Shown here piece by piece: positions 32,401-46,200 of a stretch of DNA of 64,000 nt. The DNA lies in contig OU612066.1 in NCBI GenBank assembly GCA_914767715.1, positions 1,929,001 through 1,993,000 of the forward strand, written 5' to 3'. The notes under the pieces are model-generated. The model had not been told where the DNA came from. It made no database searches and saw only the letters and a program-made list of their open reading frames with translations. The DNA comes from Membranipora membranacea. Taxonomy: Eukaryota; Bryozoa; Gymnolaemata; Cheilostomatida; Membraniporidae. The translations under genes were made by a program, and so were the position numbers. The first letter of the stretch is position 1; the number at the start of each line of letters is the position of its first letter.

Positions 32401-35251
32401 TGGAATGTCCAAGCTTCAAGCTATACACCATATTATTGTCATTTTTTGCTAGGATTCATAGGCTAAGAGTAATCCAGGTTTTTGAAATGAGTTTTGTCAT
32501 ATAGATTTACATGTGACAATTGATAGACGGCTGGTCATCAAAATTAGGAAATGTCCGTGCATTGACCTAAGCCCTATGTAAATCTATATGATAAAACTCA
32601 TTTTAAAAACCTGGATTACTCATAGCCTATGTATCCTAGCAAAAAATGACAATAATATGGTGTATAGCTCGAAGATTGGACATTTCAGAAAAGTTAGAAA
32701 TCAGTCTTTAGAATAAATACAGAATGAATTATGACCTATCAAAGGTGGCTATGTCTGCATGACAAAACTCCACTGTAACTTATATATATTCTGAAATTGG
32801 CAGGTGGCCAGATTGATGAATTTCCCCCAGTGGATAAAAACCGCAGGCACTATAGCGATCATTGAAGTGTCCCCTCTGCTTATCCTTACTCTGTGACGTA
32901 TACATGTGTATTTGTTTGCATAGTTTTGAGGCAAGGGGGATGAGTGTAGTAGGTGTTCAATCCTTTGAAATGACCAGAGTTAGGATTTCACACAGCTGTG
33001 ATTCTCCGGCAGAAATAGATTGATGCTATAAAAATATAAGAGAGGCAGCCAAAAAGTGATCTAATGAGCAATGAGGACTGACAGTAACGCCACATCTGAT
33101 TTTAGCACCAATCTTAATTGATCTTCTTTGACATAAGAAACAAAAAACCGATAATAATACCCTCAATAAAGTAACGTTATCTGGAGAGCAAATCTGAATC
33201 ATGACATTATGTACATTGTGACTGAAAATGAGGCAAGCTGCAAACCTTTACACCTCCGATCACTTGTTCACAGGCTACTCATACTTCATTAAATCAAAAA
33301 TTAAAAAGACCCACTGAATGTGTAACATATGAGTATGAGAGACAGGACACAGCTTATATGGCTGGCAAGTGGCAGTAGAAAAAACAAGCTAGCCCGGTAA
33401 TTTTTTATCATCACAATGATGTGTTTGCGGTTGGGGTTTTGGCTTATTTTGATGGGAAAAAATAGAAAATTTTTCCAATGGCTGCAAGTGAAAATACCTA
33501 CAAGTATTCCACATAGTGTGCCATGAAAATTTTTCTGAAAAAATGGCTATTAGCGCTCTAAAACTTAAATTTTCATACCCAATTCCTAAATTCTCAATGA
33601 TAAATTATATGATACAGGCACTGGCCATGCACAACCAGATTGCATCGCGTCATGGATTTCGCAATAATTAGTAGGACCAAAAACTGATGCTATTTTTGTA
33701 CACATTGTCCACTCTAGAGTATATAATAACTCTATGCAAACGACTCTCATAACATATATCAGTGAGATTCCAGCCTCGTGTTACGCGATGGATATGTTTT
33801 TAATATGCTCATCATCGGGTTTCCCACATTGCTGGTCCGATATGACATATGACACATTTCCGTATCAATCTCGGTTACAGTTCCTGTAGCTCTTCCTGTT
33901 TCCACTTTCACATTCCAGCAGATAAATCTTGGTGTTGCATTATCTCTGTTTTTGAACTTGAATACTCAAGTCATACAGGGATATAACAAACCAAAAGCCC
34001 CTCCTTATCTTTTGATTTCTCTTCGTTTGACGCTCTACTGGCAAATTTGACTTGATATGATAGTTTTTAGACAGTTTTCTGAGCTCTAATTTATGCCTCA
34101 GTTCGGAGTTGTCCTTTCTCCAGTTTGGTACTTTTAACCCACGCCGCATAGGAAAAACGTGCTGAAAGAGGGTTATCTTGAAAACCGCCTATTTTAGGAT
34201 AGGATTTTTGATTCAGAATCTGCACCGTTGAAAACTCTGTGAGACTGGGTTTCCAAATCATTGGAGGCTTGAATGTTGATAAATCTTAGTTTTAGTGACG
34301 AAATTCATGAAAAATTCCATGAAATTTGTCCGCAAACCTGGCAGAAATTGATATAATTGACTATCCGAATACCAAATGATTTCCCAAACCATGTCCCTAT
34401 CAGTTTTCAATGGTGCAGATTCTGAATCAAAAATCGTTTTTATCCTAACATAAGCGGTTTTCAAGACAACCCTCTTTTCAGCACGTTTTACCTATGCAGC
34501 GTGGGTTAAAAGTACCAAACTGGAGAGAACTCAACTCCGAATTGAGGCCTAAATCGGAGCTCAGAAAACTGTCTATTCTGTCACCTGACAGTGTAGCAGC
34601 AGCACCTAGGCTGTATCTGTCGTAAGTAACATTGTTCCCATATGTAACTATATGAAACACATCTTCGTTTTCAGTATGACTGTGAGTTGAATGATCGTAT
34701 TAGAACACCAATGCCTTCTGACGCAGCCCTTATGGGTAGAACACCAGCAGCTAGACCAGCGATAGTTGCCACCCAGCCCAGAACTACTTCCAGTACTAAC
34801 AGTATGACATCATCTACTCGGACGAGAGTGAATAGAGCTAATCACAACACTAACACTAATAATAACAGCAGATTATCAGCAGCAACAGGTGGTAACAGAG
34901 CTCCGGCAGCAGGCAGCAGTGGTACCTCGAGGTCTACTATCAGAAATAGAGGGTAAGACAGGCAGACAAAACACACTGCATACGATTGCATTATTTAACT
35001 CAGCACACCCATAAGTACCTTATACTATATTTTAGAATCCAGGTGCACCAATGCCACAAATAAAAACCCCAAAAAAATTGGCGCTTAATTTTATCAGATT
35101 GAAGCAATAGACTGCTATGAGGCTTCTCCATGTAGCGTGTAAAGGTAATTCTAGCGATCTACTCAAAATTCATTTAATTCATATGTTTTCTTTTCTATTC
35201 AGACTGGAAGGCTCCATGGGAACTTCAAAGCCTGCAAACAGAAGAATGTGA
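26463..35251 (+). CDS. TRAFD1: TRAF-type zinc finger domain protein, TRAFD1-like
   Basis: In vertebrates TRAFD1 (FLN29) is a cytoplasmic negative regulator of innate immune signalling. Exons: 26463-26524, 26914-27106, 27451-27937, 29035-29108, 29364-29562, 30630-30852, 31044-31233, 34675-34952 and 35203-35251; 584 aa (human 582). The N-terminal 140 residues hold the Cys/His array LRCGNC, LHCARHIQLCKKCGEPV, VECEYCKRTLP, MRCDYCELDYPRCEF, DCLKCRQKV, in the same order as human TRAFD1. Three further short fingers follow: IPCEFCEQQVPLDMFPFHM, YCEYCEFPIEERDYPVHM and IPCEFCAETFPLDELHQHM, separated by Pro/Asn/Thr-rich low-complexity linkers. The end is Ser/Thr/Asn-rich. In-frame stops lie upstream of the two tandem ATG codons at 26463 and 26466. 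A candidate poly(A) signal lies at about 35574. Intron 7 (31234-34674) carries two mobile elements. Confidence 0.88.
30283..30385. repeat. Short hairpin repeat with AAACTCCCTG motif
   Basis: CCCAAACTCCCTGCC faces CAGGGAGTTTGGG, then a second AAACTCCCTGCC and GCGAGTTTGGGAG follow. Similar hairpins occur near 36062, 59484 and 63010. Confidence 0.6.
31273..33736. mobile_element. 2.46-kb fold-back transposon with 8-bp target duplication
   Basis: Ends CATAGAGTTATTATATACTC and its inverse TATATAATAACTCTATG are exact over the first bases. CAAACGAC flanks both sides (31265-31272 and 33737-33744), a clean 8-bp target duplication. The two halves pair along most of their length: 31.3-31.6 with 33.4-33.7 kb, 32.2-32.3 with 32.8-32.9 kb, and 32.45-32.51 with 32.58-32.65 kb, centred near 32550. 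No transposase is recognised. An 8-bp duplication is typical of hAT and P superfamilies. It sits wholly within intron 7 of the TRAFD1-like gene. Confidence 0.88.
34070..34573. mobile_element. MITE family A, copy 2
   Basis: TA-flanked (34068-34069 and 34574-34575). Ends GACAGTTTTCTGAGCTC and GAGCTCAGAAAACTGTC. At 504 bp it is longer than copy 1 and includes the central GGAGGCTTGAATGTTGATAA segment shared with copy 3. It lies in TRAFD1 intron 7, 100 bp before the exon at 34675. Confidence 0.88.
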
Positions 35252-37215
35252 TATCTCGCCTTAATCTCACAAGTCGCTGCTCGAAAAGCTCGGGAATCGA
35301 CTAGCTGGAACCAGATTGAAGAAAGGCTGAACACCAATTATATTCCCGCATTTGCGTTATTTTAATTATACCTGCTGACGGGTTACCTGAGCTCTGCTAT
35401 ACTCGTAATATTTCAATTACCCATTTTCGCTTTTACAGATTTCATACAGTTTTAATTGTGCAGATGTTGTGTTTTGATTTATTTGTTTTTAAAAATATAT
35501 TAATCTTTTGCCAAAAACAGGGATTGATTCTAAATCCCTTTACCCATTGACAGTGCGGTACTACTCTCTCCACAATAAAAATACATCAATCCTGGCAACC
35601 TCTACTGTCCTTGAAACAAATTAAGCAGGGGGGGGGGGGGGTGTTTCACGCATGTCTTCTCAAACCTATATGTAATCATGTCATCCATGAAGATTATTAG
35701 TCATTGTTTGAGATCAGATTGTAAAGTTCTAATCTTTACTTTTGGACCCAGAATACTTCACTGTGTATTTTGGTTATTGTTTCTCTTACAAGCCAATTGC
35801 ACAATTGGTGGATTATGGTAAACTCATTTTCTCCATTTTCTTGATTATTTCTGTTAGCAATCAACTGTATTATAAACACCTTTCAATGTTGGCCTACAAC
35901 AATTTGGATTTGCCAAAAAATGAGCACATTTTCCCACGGTCAAAAACCAGGAAACATCTTTAACTCAAATGATAGTATTGCACATGCCTAACAACCCAGG
36001 TCTGTTTTATGGTAAGGAGATCTCAGACCACCTGCGTAAGTCAACACAATTACTGGTTCAGTGGTAACAGGGAGTTTTATGTCCCCAACTCCCTGGTGGT
36101 AGACAAAGACAAGATAGAGTTTGATTTAATTTGGAGTTGCAACCTCGATAGATGAACCATGATGGTTAATTCATAAAAAGGGAGACCCTCTAAATGCATT
36201 CATATCAGACTGCATTCAAAACTGACATCACAATAATTGTGGAATCTTGAGTTTATAAATTTAATAAATGAAGTGCCAAGAATAATGAAAGTAGAAAAAA
36301 GTCCAGGATGTCATATGCCAAAAACAAATAGTATGTTAATTACATTTCTGCATATTTTAAACAACAAAAACTGTCCAATAGATCAAACAGAGCAAACATA
36401 TTCCTCCGGTATGGAGAAGCTACCATTATAAAAAATGACAGTTTCATATTGATTAAATACCTTAAGATTGTTTTATAGTCAACCTTATTGGTGCTACTGA
36501 AAGATTCATAACCATAGGTGATTTTATTAGGTAGACAAAAATATTATATTCCAACCCCAAAGGTTTGTGAATAGTAAGTAAGATTAAGAAAACTGTCATG
36601 TGAGTCTGTCATGAAACTTACATTATGTGATAAAATATATTCTTTTTGAAGATTAGCGTTAGCAATCAACTGAGCAACAGCGAAGATATATATATATATA
36701 TATGTTAAAGAATATACATATATAAAATATTCTTTATTATAGAAATAACTAACTGGATCTCATTGATGGAATATGTGTGTTAATTTAAGTGTCTTGTGCC
36801 TGACAGTGAGGTAGGAGGGGTGCTCTTTTAAATCTAGGATCAAGTCACCCCTGGTACACAGTAGCTCCCTTCGTCCTCCCTCCCATTGTCAGACAAATGG
36901 AAATGTTAAATATCGCAGCCTCATTTTGTATAAACCAAACAAAACTTGATCAATTGAAAATTGATCAACATATGTACAATTTCAAACTATGACATAAAAA
37001 GTCAAAAATATATCAATTCTATGGTATAAAATAAAATATAGGTGATTGCTGGAGGTTTATTGACTGTGTAATATGGCTCTTATGGGGCTACAGCAATAAA
37101 ATAGCCGGTTAAATGAATGAAAAGTTTCACAAAATTTGATATGATATTTTGCTACCAAGTCATTTCATTGCTATAGCCTATTTGTAGCCACGTTTATAAA
37201 AAGCTGCTGTATAAA
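35252..37215. other. Convergent intergenic region
   Basis: Lies between the ends of TRAFD1-like (+) and the ankyrin-like gene (-). It contains a run of 13 G at about 35629, a small AACTCCCTG hairpin near 36062, an AT microsatellite near 36685 and an imperfect hairpin at 36800-36897 (TGACAGTGAGGTAGGAGG against CCTCCCTCCCATTGTCAG). On the minus strand an AATAAA at about 37060 suits the ankyrin-like gene. No gene seen. Confidence 0.55.
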
Positions 37216-40200
37216 TCACATGGGCCCAAGCTCCTCCACTTCCATAGCCATAACATTATTACCAGTATGGTTCTGTTGAGTCGTGTTACTGAGGTTATGT
37301 TGGTGTGGCGTTGCATTGTTTGCTGCCGCTCCACCTTGCTGTTGATTAATGACGTTGACCAATCGCTGAAGCTGACAGACCTGAGCTCGGTGTAGTAGAG
37401 AAGTGGTAGGGTGAAAGCATTCCATCATTGCACACAGTTCATTGTTAGGTGAACATGTCTCATACTAAAATATACATACAGCAGTTTGAAACTTCATATC
37501 CCAAACAAGCCTATTTACAATTAAATATACGACTACGATACACATAATAACTCCAAGTGTAGTTTAAGCGCTTAAACGGTGTAGGGATAGCTGGTAGTAG
37601 CATTTCATTATCAAACACTTTCCCAACCGCTGGGTAAGTGGTTGATAATGAAATGCTACTACCAGCTATCACGACACCGTTTAAGCGCTTAAACTAGTCC
37701 AAGCGTGGTCTGTCAGATTTGAGTTGCCATAAGCATCTTTCGCTATACTGATCACCCCCACAGTAGTAAATGACTAACATGAGAAGTTATATAGACGTTG
37801 CACAAGTGCACATGATTGATGGATATTACAGGTCATTTACGGCCTGGATATATACCTCCTGGCTTTCATATCACAATGAACCCTTATAAGTTGGTGTGCA
37901 CTGTGAATGTACGGTTCAATAAATTACCTGTTTTGAGATGTCCGTATCGCAGCCTTCTTGTATGAGATAAATGGCCATGTCTTCATGCCCTGCATCAACC
38001 ACATCAAATAAAACCTGACTTAGGATAGAGATGGAACCGTAGGTAGAAAACTCATCTACCAGGGCCTTTATTTGATCCATGCTTCCAGTCTACAACATAT
38101 GGAAAGATGAAAAAATTAAATCGTAACTAAATAATGCAATTAGGGACCACTTGAGACTGCAGGTATATATTATATATATTATATTACTGTTTCTGACAAA
38201 CTAAGTTATCTTATATTAAAATGAATGTCCAGTTACAGTACAGTGCAGTGCAGTGCAGTGCAGTGCAGTGCAGTGCAGTGCAGTGCAGTGCAGTGCAGTG
38301 CAGTGCAGTGCAGTACAGTACAGTGACCATACAGTTTGAAATATGGCTCTATGTAGACTGAACCAACAGGCTACCCTCCCGACGGGCCGAGCGAAGCGGG
38401 GCCGTCGTACGGAAATATAGAGACTATTAGTTTAGTCTAGGCTCTATGTGGTAATATTTCAATAGTATGAGTACTGATAAGAAGGGCTTACAACACAAGC
38501 CTGACGGAACGCCTCCTCTAGAGCCTCTCTGTTTGGATATACTCTCAGGCTAGCCTCAGATATAAAGTTCTGCACAAAGTGAAATACACTGTCTTCCATG
38601 ACTCCTTTCTGGTAAAAATATGCTGACATTCCTGCCTGAAAATGGAATAAGAAAATTTCATTAAACCTTGAGATCAGGAAGTAAAACAGATTATGTACTT
38701 GTATCCAAGATATGAGGTGGCATGTCTTGAGTCCCTGGATCCATACCCCGACTCAATGTCAACAAGGAAAATCTTGTACTACCTTGTACATAACCAGCAA
38801 AACAGGAGTTGAATAAATCACATCTTGCTGCGGTTTCACCTGAAATATAAATGGCTAATCACAAAGGCCTATCGCTCATATATATATAATTATCCTCCTC
38901 CAATTATGACTCAGCATCATCTTTTAATGGGGAGAAATCCATTAATGTATTGTGCTTTGTGTTCTCATCTCTATGTTGGCATGTCATAATGATTTGACAA
39001 TATTGAGCTATTTGTATTTCCTTCTTTCTGCTGACTGCTTTAACACCGAAAAATGATTCATTCATGTGTGGGACACATAAAGGGCATATTGTAATTTAAG
39101 CTGACATCAAATGATAAGGCATTACTGAACACCAGAAGTGTTACGGCTCACTTAGCACGCTTATTGTGAAATTCAGGATATGGTTTTAAATGTTGGAAAA
39201 TATCTGATAATACAGCTACTAACATTTATTAATAGCGTCTATGATGCAGCACACTATGATGCAACATGCGCAAAGAGACGAATTATCTAAACATTATATG
39301 ACGTTGGATCTGCCTATCAATGGTTAGCGTCTTATTATTACCACCCACCTGCCAACCAGAATGAGGCTGAGCACTTCAACTAGTAGTTTCTTGATTATCA
39401 CTGCAGTCTTTAAAATTATATGGTAACTTATTCATCTCAAAAGTTAAGAAGATGGTTCAGTTTTTAATTTTTGATTCAAGTTTTCCGAAAAAGGGCAGTG
39501 AAACCAATTTTCCACCATACTTCTATTCGCAAGACCTCAAAATCAATCAATAAAAACTCTGTTCCTCTATACACTGAGAAATTCAGGGACCCAACCTCAA
39601 AGCAGTGTGGCAGTACAGATGGAAGAAGTCTGAGTCAGTGATATCAAATCACAATCGACGTTGAAGGTGCTACCAGAGGGGTGTATGAGGGGCACCACTA
39701 TATCTCACTACATTCTACCGGTACAGCCAATCTAAGGGCCATACTCAAATCATAAGTTATCAAATCCTAATATGCAGCTCTGATCTGTCGACTGATTCCA
39801 GCCACCCGAGTATATAAGTATTATCATACAAAGTGATTATAAATTATAAATACAATATTTGCTATTCTCTAGGATGTTTGGTCAAAAACTAAAATATAAT
39901 ATAATGTATATAGCAGGTTATAAATGTATTTAATGTACATACCGTACAGCACCAGTCTACAGAAGCGCCTGCTGCCTGAAGAAGCTGTGCTGGTTCTCTG
40001 TCCTTATCCTCAAAGAATACAAACACATAGTGCAGGCAGGTCAACATATTCTGTCAAAATATACCATTGAATTCATGAGGAAATTTTAATGACCATGACA
40101 CCCAAAAGTAGTTAAAGTATGACATCAACCGTATTAAAAATACCATTTTATGTGGGGCTTCTGGGTCTTAGTATTGTGTATGGGTGCCTAAATCTTCCAT

Positions 40201-43200
40201 ATATGCCAAGGATGCTAATGTAAATCTTGTAATCATGATATTATTATAAATTAGACTCAAAAAGCTCTCGGAATGCATCAATTTTCAACCAGTCGCCAAA
40301 TTAAATTCTCATGCATTGCCCTCCCAAGGAAAATCTGTATCAGGGTTCCATCAAGTATAACAAACATTCTTCTTCTATTGTTACGCAGTTGGTCATCGAA
40401 CAGTAGCTATTCAGGGGACGGTTTGACCAAAAACATAAATATATACATTTATATGTTTATGTGTTTGACTAACTCAAACAATATTCATAAGATCGATCTT
40501 ACTAGGGTACACTTACTCTTTCACCTTTACCTGATGGTAAGAGGGGAATCTTAATGACTTACATTATCAAAGTACTCCACCAGTTTGGCATGTTTCCTCA
40601 GGATAAGATGTATAGCTTCCTTATTTTTATTAAGAATAGCTTGCAACAGTATACTTCTCCCACATCTGAAATCAAACAGAGACAACTCCTTATAAAAGAA
40701 ATCCCTCATGACAGACAACTCCTAATTTCAGACAACTCCTTAAAACAATACCAAATATTGCCCGATATTACCGGGTATTACTGGGTATTACCGGATATTA
40801 CCCGGTATTTTAGATATTACCGAATATTACCGGGTATCACTGGATATAAAGGCTTTAAAGTAAAGTTTTATGACTCGGTGCTGATCCTACAGACCTGTTA
40901 CTACAGACCACGTGATGATGTCATCGAGAGAATACATGACATTTCATTATTGATTTGGTTTCTTAGACCAACAAAAGTAATCCTCAATTTAGATTAATTT
41001 CCAGAATTTGGGAAATGTTGTCAACTATTCCATGAATGCGTGCAAAAAAAGGATCAGATCAAAACTCAACAAGATTAACAATATAATATGACGATGCAGA
41101 AACTATGAGGTGACAGCGGTTTAACAATGGACAGTTTTCTGAGCTCTTATTTATGCCTAAATTCGGAGTTGTCCTCTCTCCAGTTAGGCACTTTTAACCC
41201 ACACCGCATAGGAAAAACCTGCTGAAAGAGGGTTATATTGAAAAGCGCTTATGTAAAGCTGAAAATGATTTTTGATTCAGAGTCTGCACCATTGAAAACC
41301 CTGTGGGACAGGGTTTCGAAATCATTGGAGGTTTGAATGTTGATAAATCTTAATTTTAGTGACGAAACTCATGAAAGATTCTGCCAAATTTTCCGCAAAA
41401 CAGGCAGAAAATGCTATATTTGACTATCCAAATACTAAAATTATTTCCCGAACTATGTCCATATGAGTTTTCAATGTTGCAGTTCATAAGCGCTTTACAA
41501 GATAACCCTCTTTTCAGCACGTTTTTCCTATGCGGCGTGGGTTAAAAGTACCAAACTGGAGAGAGGACAACTCCGAATTGAGGCCCAAATCAGAGCTCAG
41601 AAAACTGTCTATACGGCCACATATCAACAATTGGAATTAAAAGTTTACATAATTGCGGTTTCCTTGACACAAATGCCTTAAATACAAGGTCATGCACATG
41701 CAATGAGAGAAACTATGGCCATAATCTATGATGGGATATGGCACTGTTCATCATGTACATGGATTTATTAGATAGTTTTTGTTTAAAACAGCTTCTTCTA
41801 TATGCACAACTTTGGAATACCAAGTGGAATTTGAAGCCAATTTTATGGCCGTAGAGCATGCTGAGAAGTAAATGCTACTAAATTGATAATTTATAATCCT
41901 ACATTTTCATCGCTATTTGGGCCAGGTGAAGAATTTGTAACAATATCCATAACATAAAATTGTATTAATTCCATCTAACCAGACTGAAAACGCAATGCTT
42001 ATATTACATGACAGTTCAGTTTCATTACAGTTCAGCTCCATACATCGCAGCTACAAACTAAATATTTAAATAAGTATTCTGTCCATCCCGTATTGGCTAC
42101 GGTTTTACGTAGATTTTCATTATCATGTAAGAATTTTTTTCCTGGGTATTTTTACAAATAGTTATTCATGTGCATATTCTGATCCGTATGTCAAAGATAT
42201 TGAAGTTCTGCACTAGTAAACAGAAGATTCAAGTGCTATGTAAGTACTCAGTTACTAGGGGTCGTACAGACATTGTGCTTATATTATTCTCACAAGCCGA
42301 AAAATCATATAAAAATCAGAAATCAATCAAAATAACACATTTACACCTATTGTCTCATACTCCCATACAGATGGTCTGTCATATAATATTATTCAGCAGA
42401 TAATATTATCTGATAATGTGAATCCCTGCCGTGAAACTTTTCTGTTGTTTGCACATGGTCTTATTTGCTTCATGCATTGATCGGTGGTTAATCAAGTTCA
42501 TAATAATAAATACTGTGACAGGATTGGCAAATAAATACCTCCTTCTTATGCACCACCTTCATAATATGTTTCCAGTTTTCTATTATAGTGAACACCTTTA
42601 AGATGAATGATTTAGAACACGGCTGGCACTACTTACCCTATATAACCTGTGGCTCAATCTGAAGTAGAGGTGCTACTTCATTATTGATGATAATGTTTGC
42701 AGTTACCTACAGTCAACAGATCATATTGACTTAATACCCAAATCACAACTACCAGACATACTGATGATTGGGAGATGAAATGCTCACCTGTTTCGTGAGT
42801 AAACGATTCTTTTGAGATCTTTGCTAGATAGATACTTCTTGACTTGGACCAAGTCATTCCTGTACATAGCTCGCCATAAATCTACCATCTGGGCCTAAAT
42901 AATGACCATAATATACGGTATCACGTATTACAGAGAGGATTATCTCTGTGAATCTCTGCCTTGATATCAGACCTTCCTCCTCTTATTGGAACAGTTACAG
43001 GATGTGTCCAGAATAATTCTGAGAATAAAAGCTTGCCATCGCGTTATACCCTAGAGGAGCTGAGGATTGCAGGAAGTTTTTCTCTTTCTCTTTCGCTTGA
43101 AATAGCTAGGTAAAATTTACTCAAGCTCATTATGATATTAACTCTAAACTTAGCTAGCTAAAATTAAAATTAAGTCACCCCAAACAAGCTTAAAGTGGCT

Positions 43201-46200
43201 TGACCGGTATATAAGGGCCAGTCAATGTAAAGCGATCACCCAGCCATATCAAATTCAAATGAGGTTAGCAGCATTCAAATTCCTCCTGCTTTTTCGAAAA
43301 TAAGAGGAGCAGTAGTGAAATTTCTTTAATAGGAATCAGATGTGCTGATGCGTAATTGTGTGATACACATGCCCAATAAATTTTCCTTCCAAAAACTGCA
43401 TCGGAAAGTGGTGAAAATACATCTGATGTCATCCAAAAACTCCCAGTTCCAATGATTTCAAATCATCCGCTTCAAATTATACAAGCTCTTATTGGTCGAT
43501 TTTGACGTTATGATTTATGGTTTCAGAGGTTGCCTAGATACCGTTGTCAAGATTGAAATTGAACATTGTAATAAAATCCTATAATCCCAAGTGTGATGAT
43601 CGAACATAACAATAGCTATATCATAGGCTTCTATTCAACTTTATTTATGAGTGTCTGCGAATCACAATTTCTTATATAACACACCTGACCACTTGAAAAC
43701 GCAAGTAAGAGAAAACTGTAAGAGGCGGAGACCAAGGCCATTCTCAGCCTCTAATTACACTGATCAGCCAATGGTCTTGCTTGTCACCAGAAAATACTAA
43801 TTATGATTAATCCCCGTGCACCCCCTCATTAGCCTAGTATGTTAACTTTACTCATCTCGGTTGATTACTTTTTCATGAGGTCAAAAACTGGAAAGAAATG
43901 GAAATCATTTAGATCCATCTCATCTGGGATCAAAAGATTCACTAAGAGTAGGTCTTCAGCTGCATACTTTTAGTTTTTCTCTCATTTGAAAAGTTTCCTG
44001 ACTTTGTGATAACAAGGAGTTACTACTTGGTGATAATAGGCTGTTGAAGAAAGTCTATATTCATTTAGTCTGCCTTTTGATTGATATAGTAGGAATAAGA
44101 AAGGATGTGGGGTATTTAAACTGAATTATCGTTGATAAATTAATATTAATTTTAGATGAATTTGTACGGGTATCGCGGTGTGCCTAGGCCTTGTACCAGC
44201 GAGTACCCGACCGGATTTGACATTGAGGCTTGAAATATCGGTCAAATATTCTTTCCTGACATTTGACATCAAAAAGAATCTCAGAAATGCTCATAAAATC
44301 TTTAAAATTATTGTAATCGTTTTGATTTTCTGGTACAATAAAATTTCTCCTACTACATATTGGATACCATTAGCCTTATGACGTTAGTCCCAAAACCAAA
44401 AAAGTAGCGGCGTGACAAGGCTAGGTTACCATACTAAGTATCTCAGCACAGACAGGAACACAGACCTGTATTTCTGGTATAGTTTTGATGAATTTCTGAA
44501 CTTTAGATGGGAACTCTCTGTCGTCAGCTAGCTGCTGTAAGGAGCGGCCATCTTGTGACTTGACATCGTTCACTTCGTATAAGTTGAGAACTAGACTTTC
44601 GAGCCTCTTAATGTCTCCTTCCTTGGCTGACCTTACCACCTCGTCATCAAAGACCTACATCACATAACAACAAACACACCGACCATTATACTAAACCAAA
44701 ATTGTAAAAAAACTTACCAGCTTCTGTGTTAACGAATTAGGCCTATGCAATTAATTATCAGAAATTAGCAATCAATTAGGGGTAGCAGTGACCCTGGTGT
44801 ATTATTGGTCATGGTCAGGACCAATCAGTGAGCGATGATATCAGATTTTCTACCTATTGATAAGTTTTATTATGAAGAGGTCTTTAAATTGAAAAATGCC
44901 CACATCTTTACTTGACAATAGGTGCTAAAAGTTTAGTCCTAAAAATTACATGTGGTATAAATTATATCACGAATTATCAGTCTGTCAATTCTGTATATTT
45001 AACCGATAGTTAGTGTACCTGTACAAGCGGCTGGTTACCGGCCCTAACAGCGAGCTGCCTGGCTGTCAGACCATCCTTCTCTCGCTCCTCCAGAGGACAA
45101 TCCAGGCTAAATAATCGAGCCACAAACACTGGGGGCAGGGCGTACCTCACACTCTCATGTAGGAAAGTGGTGGCATCCTCAGTCTTACAGCGTAGATCTC
45201 CCTCCTGTAGTATTCTCAGCATGATATTCAGGTCAGTGACCCGAGGAGTGCCCAGTAGTGTCTGTAATATATAACTATCATCTATAACACCACAGACTAT
45301 AATCTCTATAGCAGATAACTCCCAACCGTCACACAAACTGTCTAAATAATCCTCGGAGTAGGTTATTGGCAGAGGAAGCCAAGGTTAACTTCCATGAATA
45401 ATCTGTGATTAATGTCCATTTTTTTAATGGCATGGGTGATGGTTTTATAGATGGGCACATTTAGTTGAGCCGAGCAAAGAGAGATCTCCTTCATCAGAGA
45501 AACCAGAGGAGTCATCTTGACCCAGAGCTAGACCACAGTAATGACCTGCAATGACGGTGCAAATTTTTGTTCAAAATTTTACCATTATTGTCTCGAATAA
45601 TGCGAGATCACGGCAGAAAGATGTGGTTTTCTCATATCCTATTCTATGCCTTGGGTTGAGATTTATCGTCAGGGAGGTGTTTTATGTGGCATATTGATAA
45701 GAAAAATGATGACTTTAAAGTAGCCTCAATCCCTATATCAACATACCATATACTGCTGGAAGGTTGACAAGCTACTGAAATTGAAAATCTCAAAAAACTT
45801 CATTTGATGATGTGCCATTTTAGGGCCTAAAAGGCCGTTTTGATGAAGTCAGATGGCAGTGTCAAATTTATTCCAGAAAAATTTTAAGCGTGTATTATTT
45901 GGTTTGTTGATTGATGAAATAGTGTGAGATTTTTATTGATAATTCAGGAACAGATCATACACATCTGAGCAACTTCATGTCTTCTTGATGTTTTGTCTTG
46001 TCAATTTTGTATAACAGCGAACGGGCGCCGTCAACTTATGAAGCTGCATTGATCAACCATCTGCACATGGGCAAGACTGACAGAATAATTCAGGAAAACT
46101 GGATTTTAATCCTGTAAGCCTTTCCAATGAGCTCAATCGTTGATCAATGAGGCTTCAAAATTTGACATCATGATAGATGTTATTACGCAAAGATGACAGA

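Noticed and set aside
40554-40997. 147-codon plus-strand frame
   Set aside because: Antisense to an ankyrin-like exon and running through a degenerate tandem repeat; no protein features.
42637-42658. 22-nt microexon candidate with good splice signals between ankyrin-like exons
   Set aside because: Exon 42888-42788 joins directly to 40665-40563 in frame and gives a better ankyrin repeat; adding the microexon breaks the frame.
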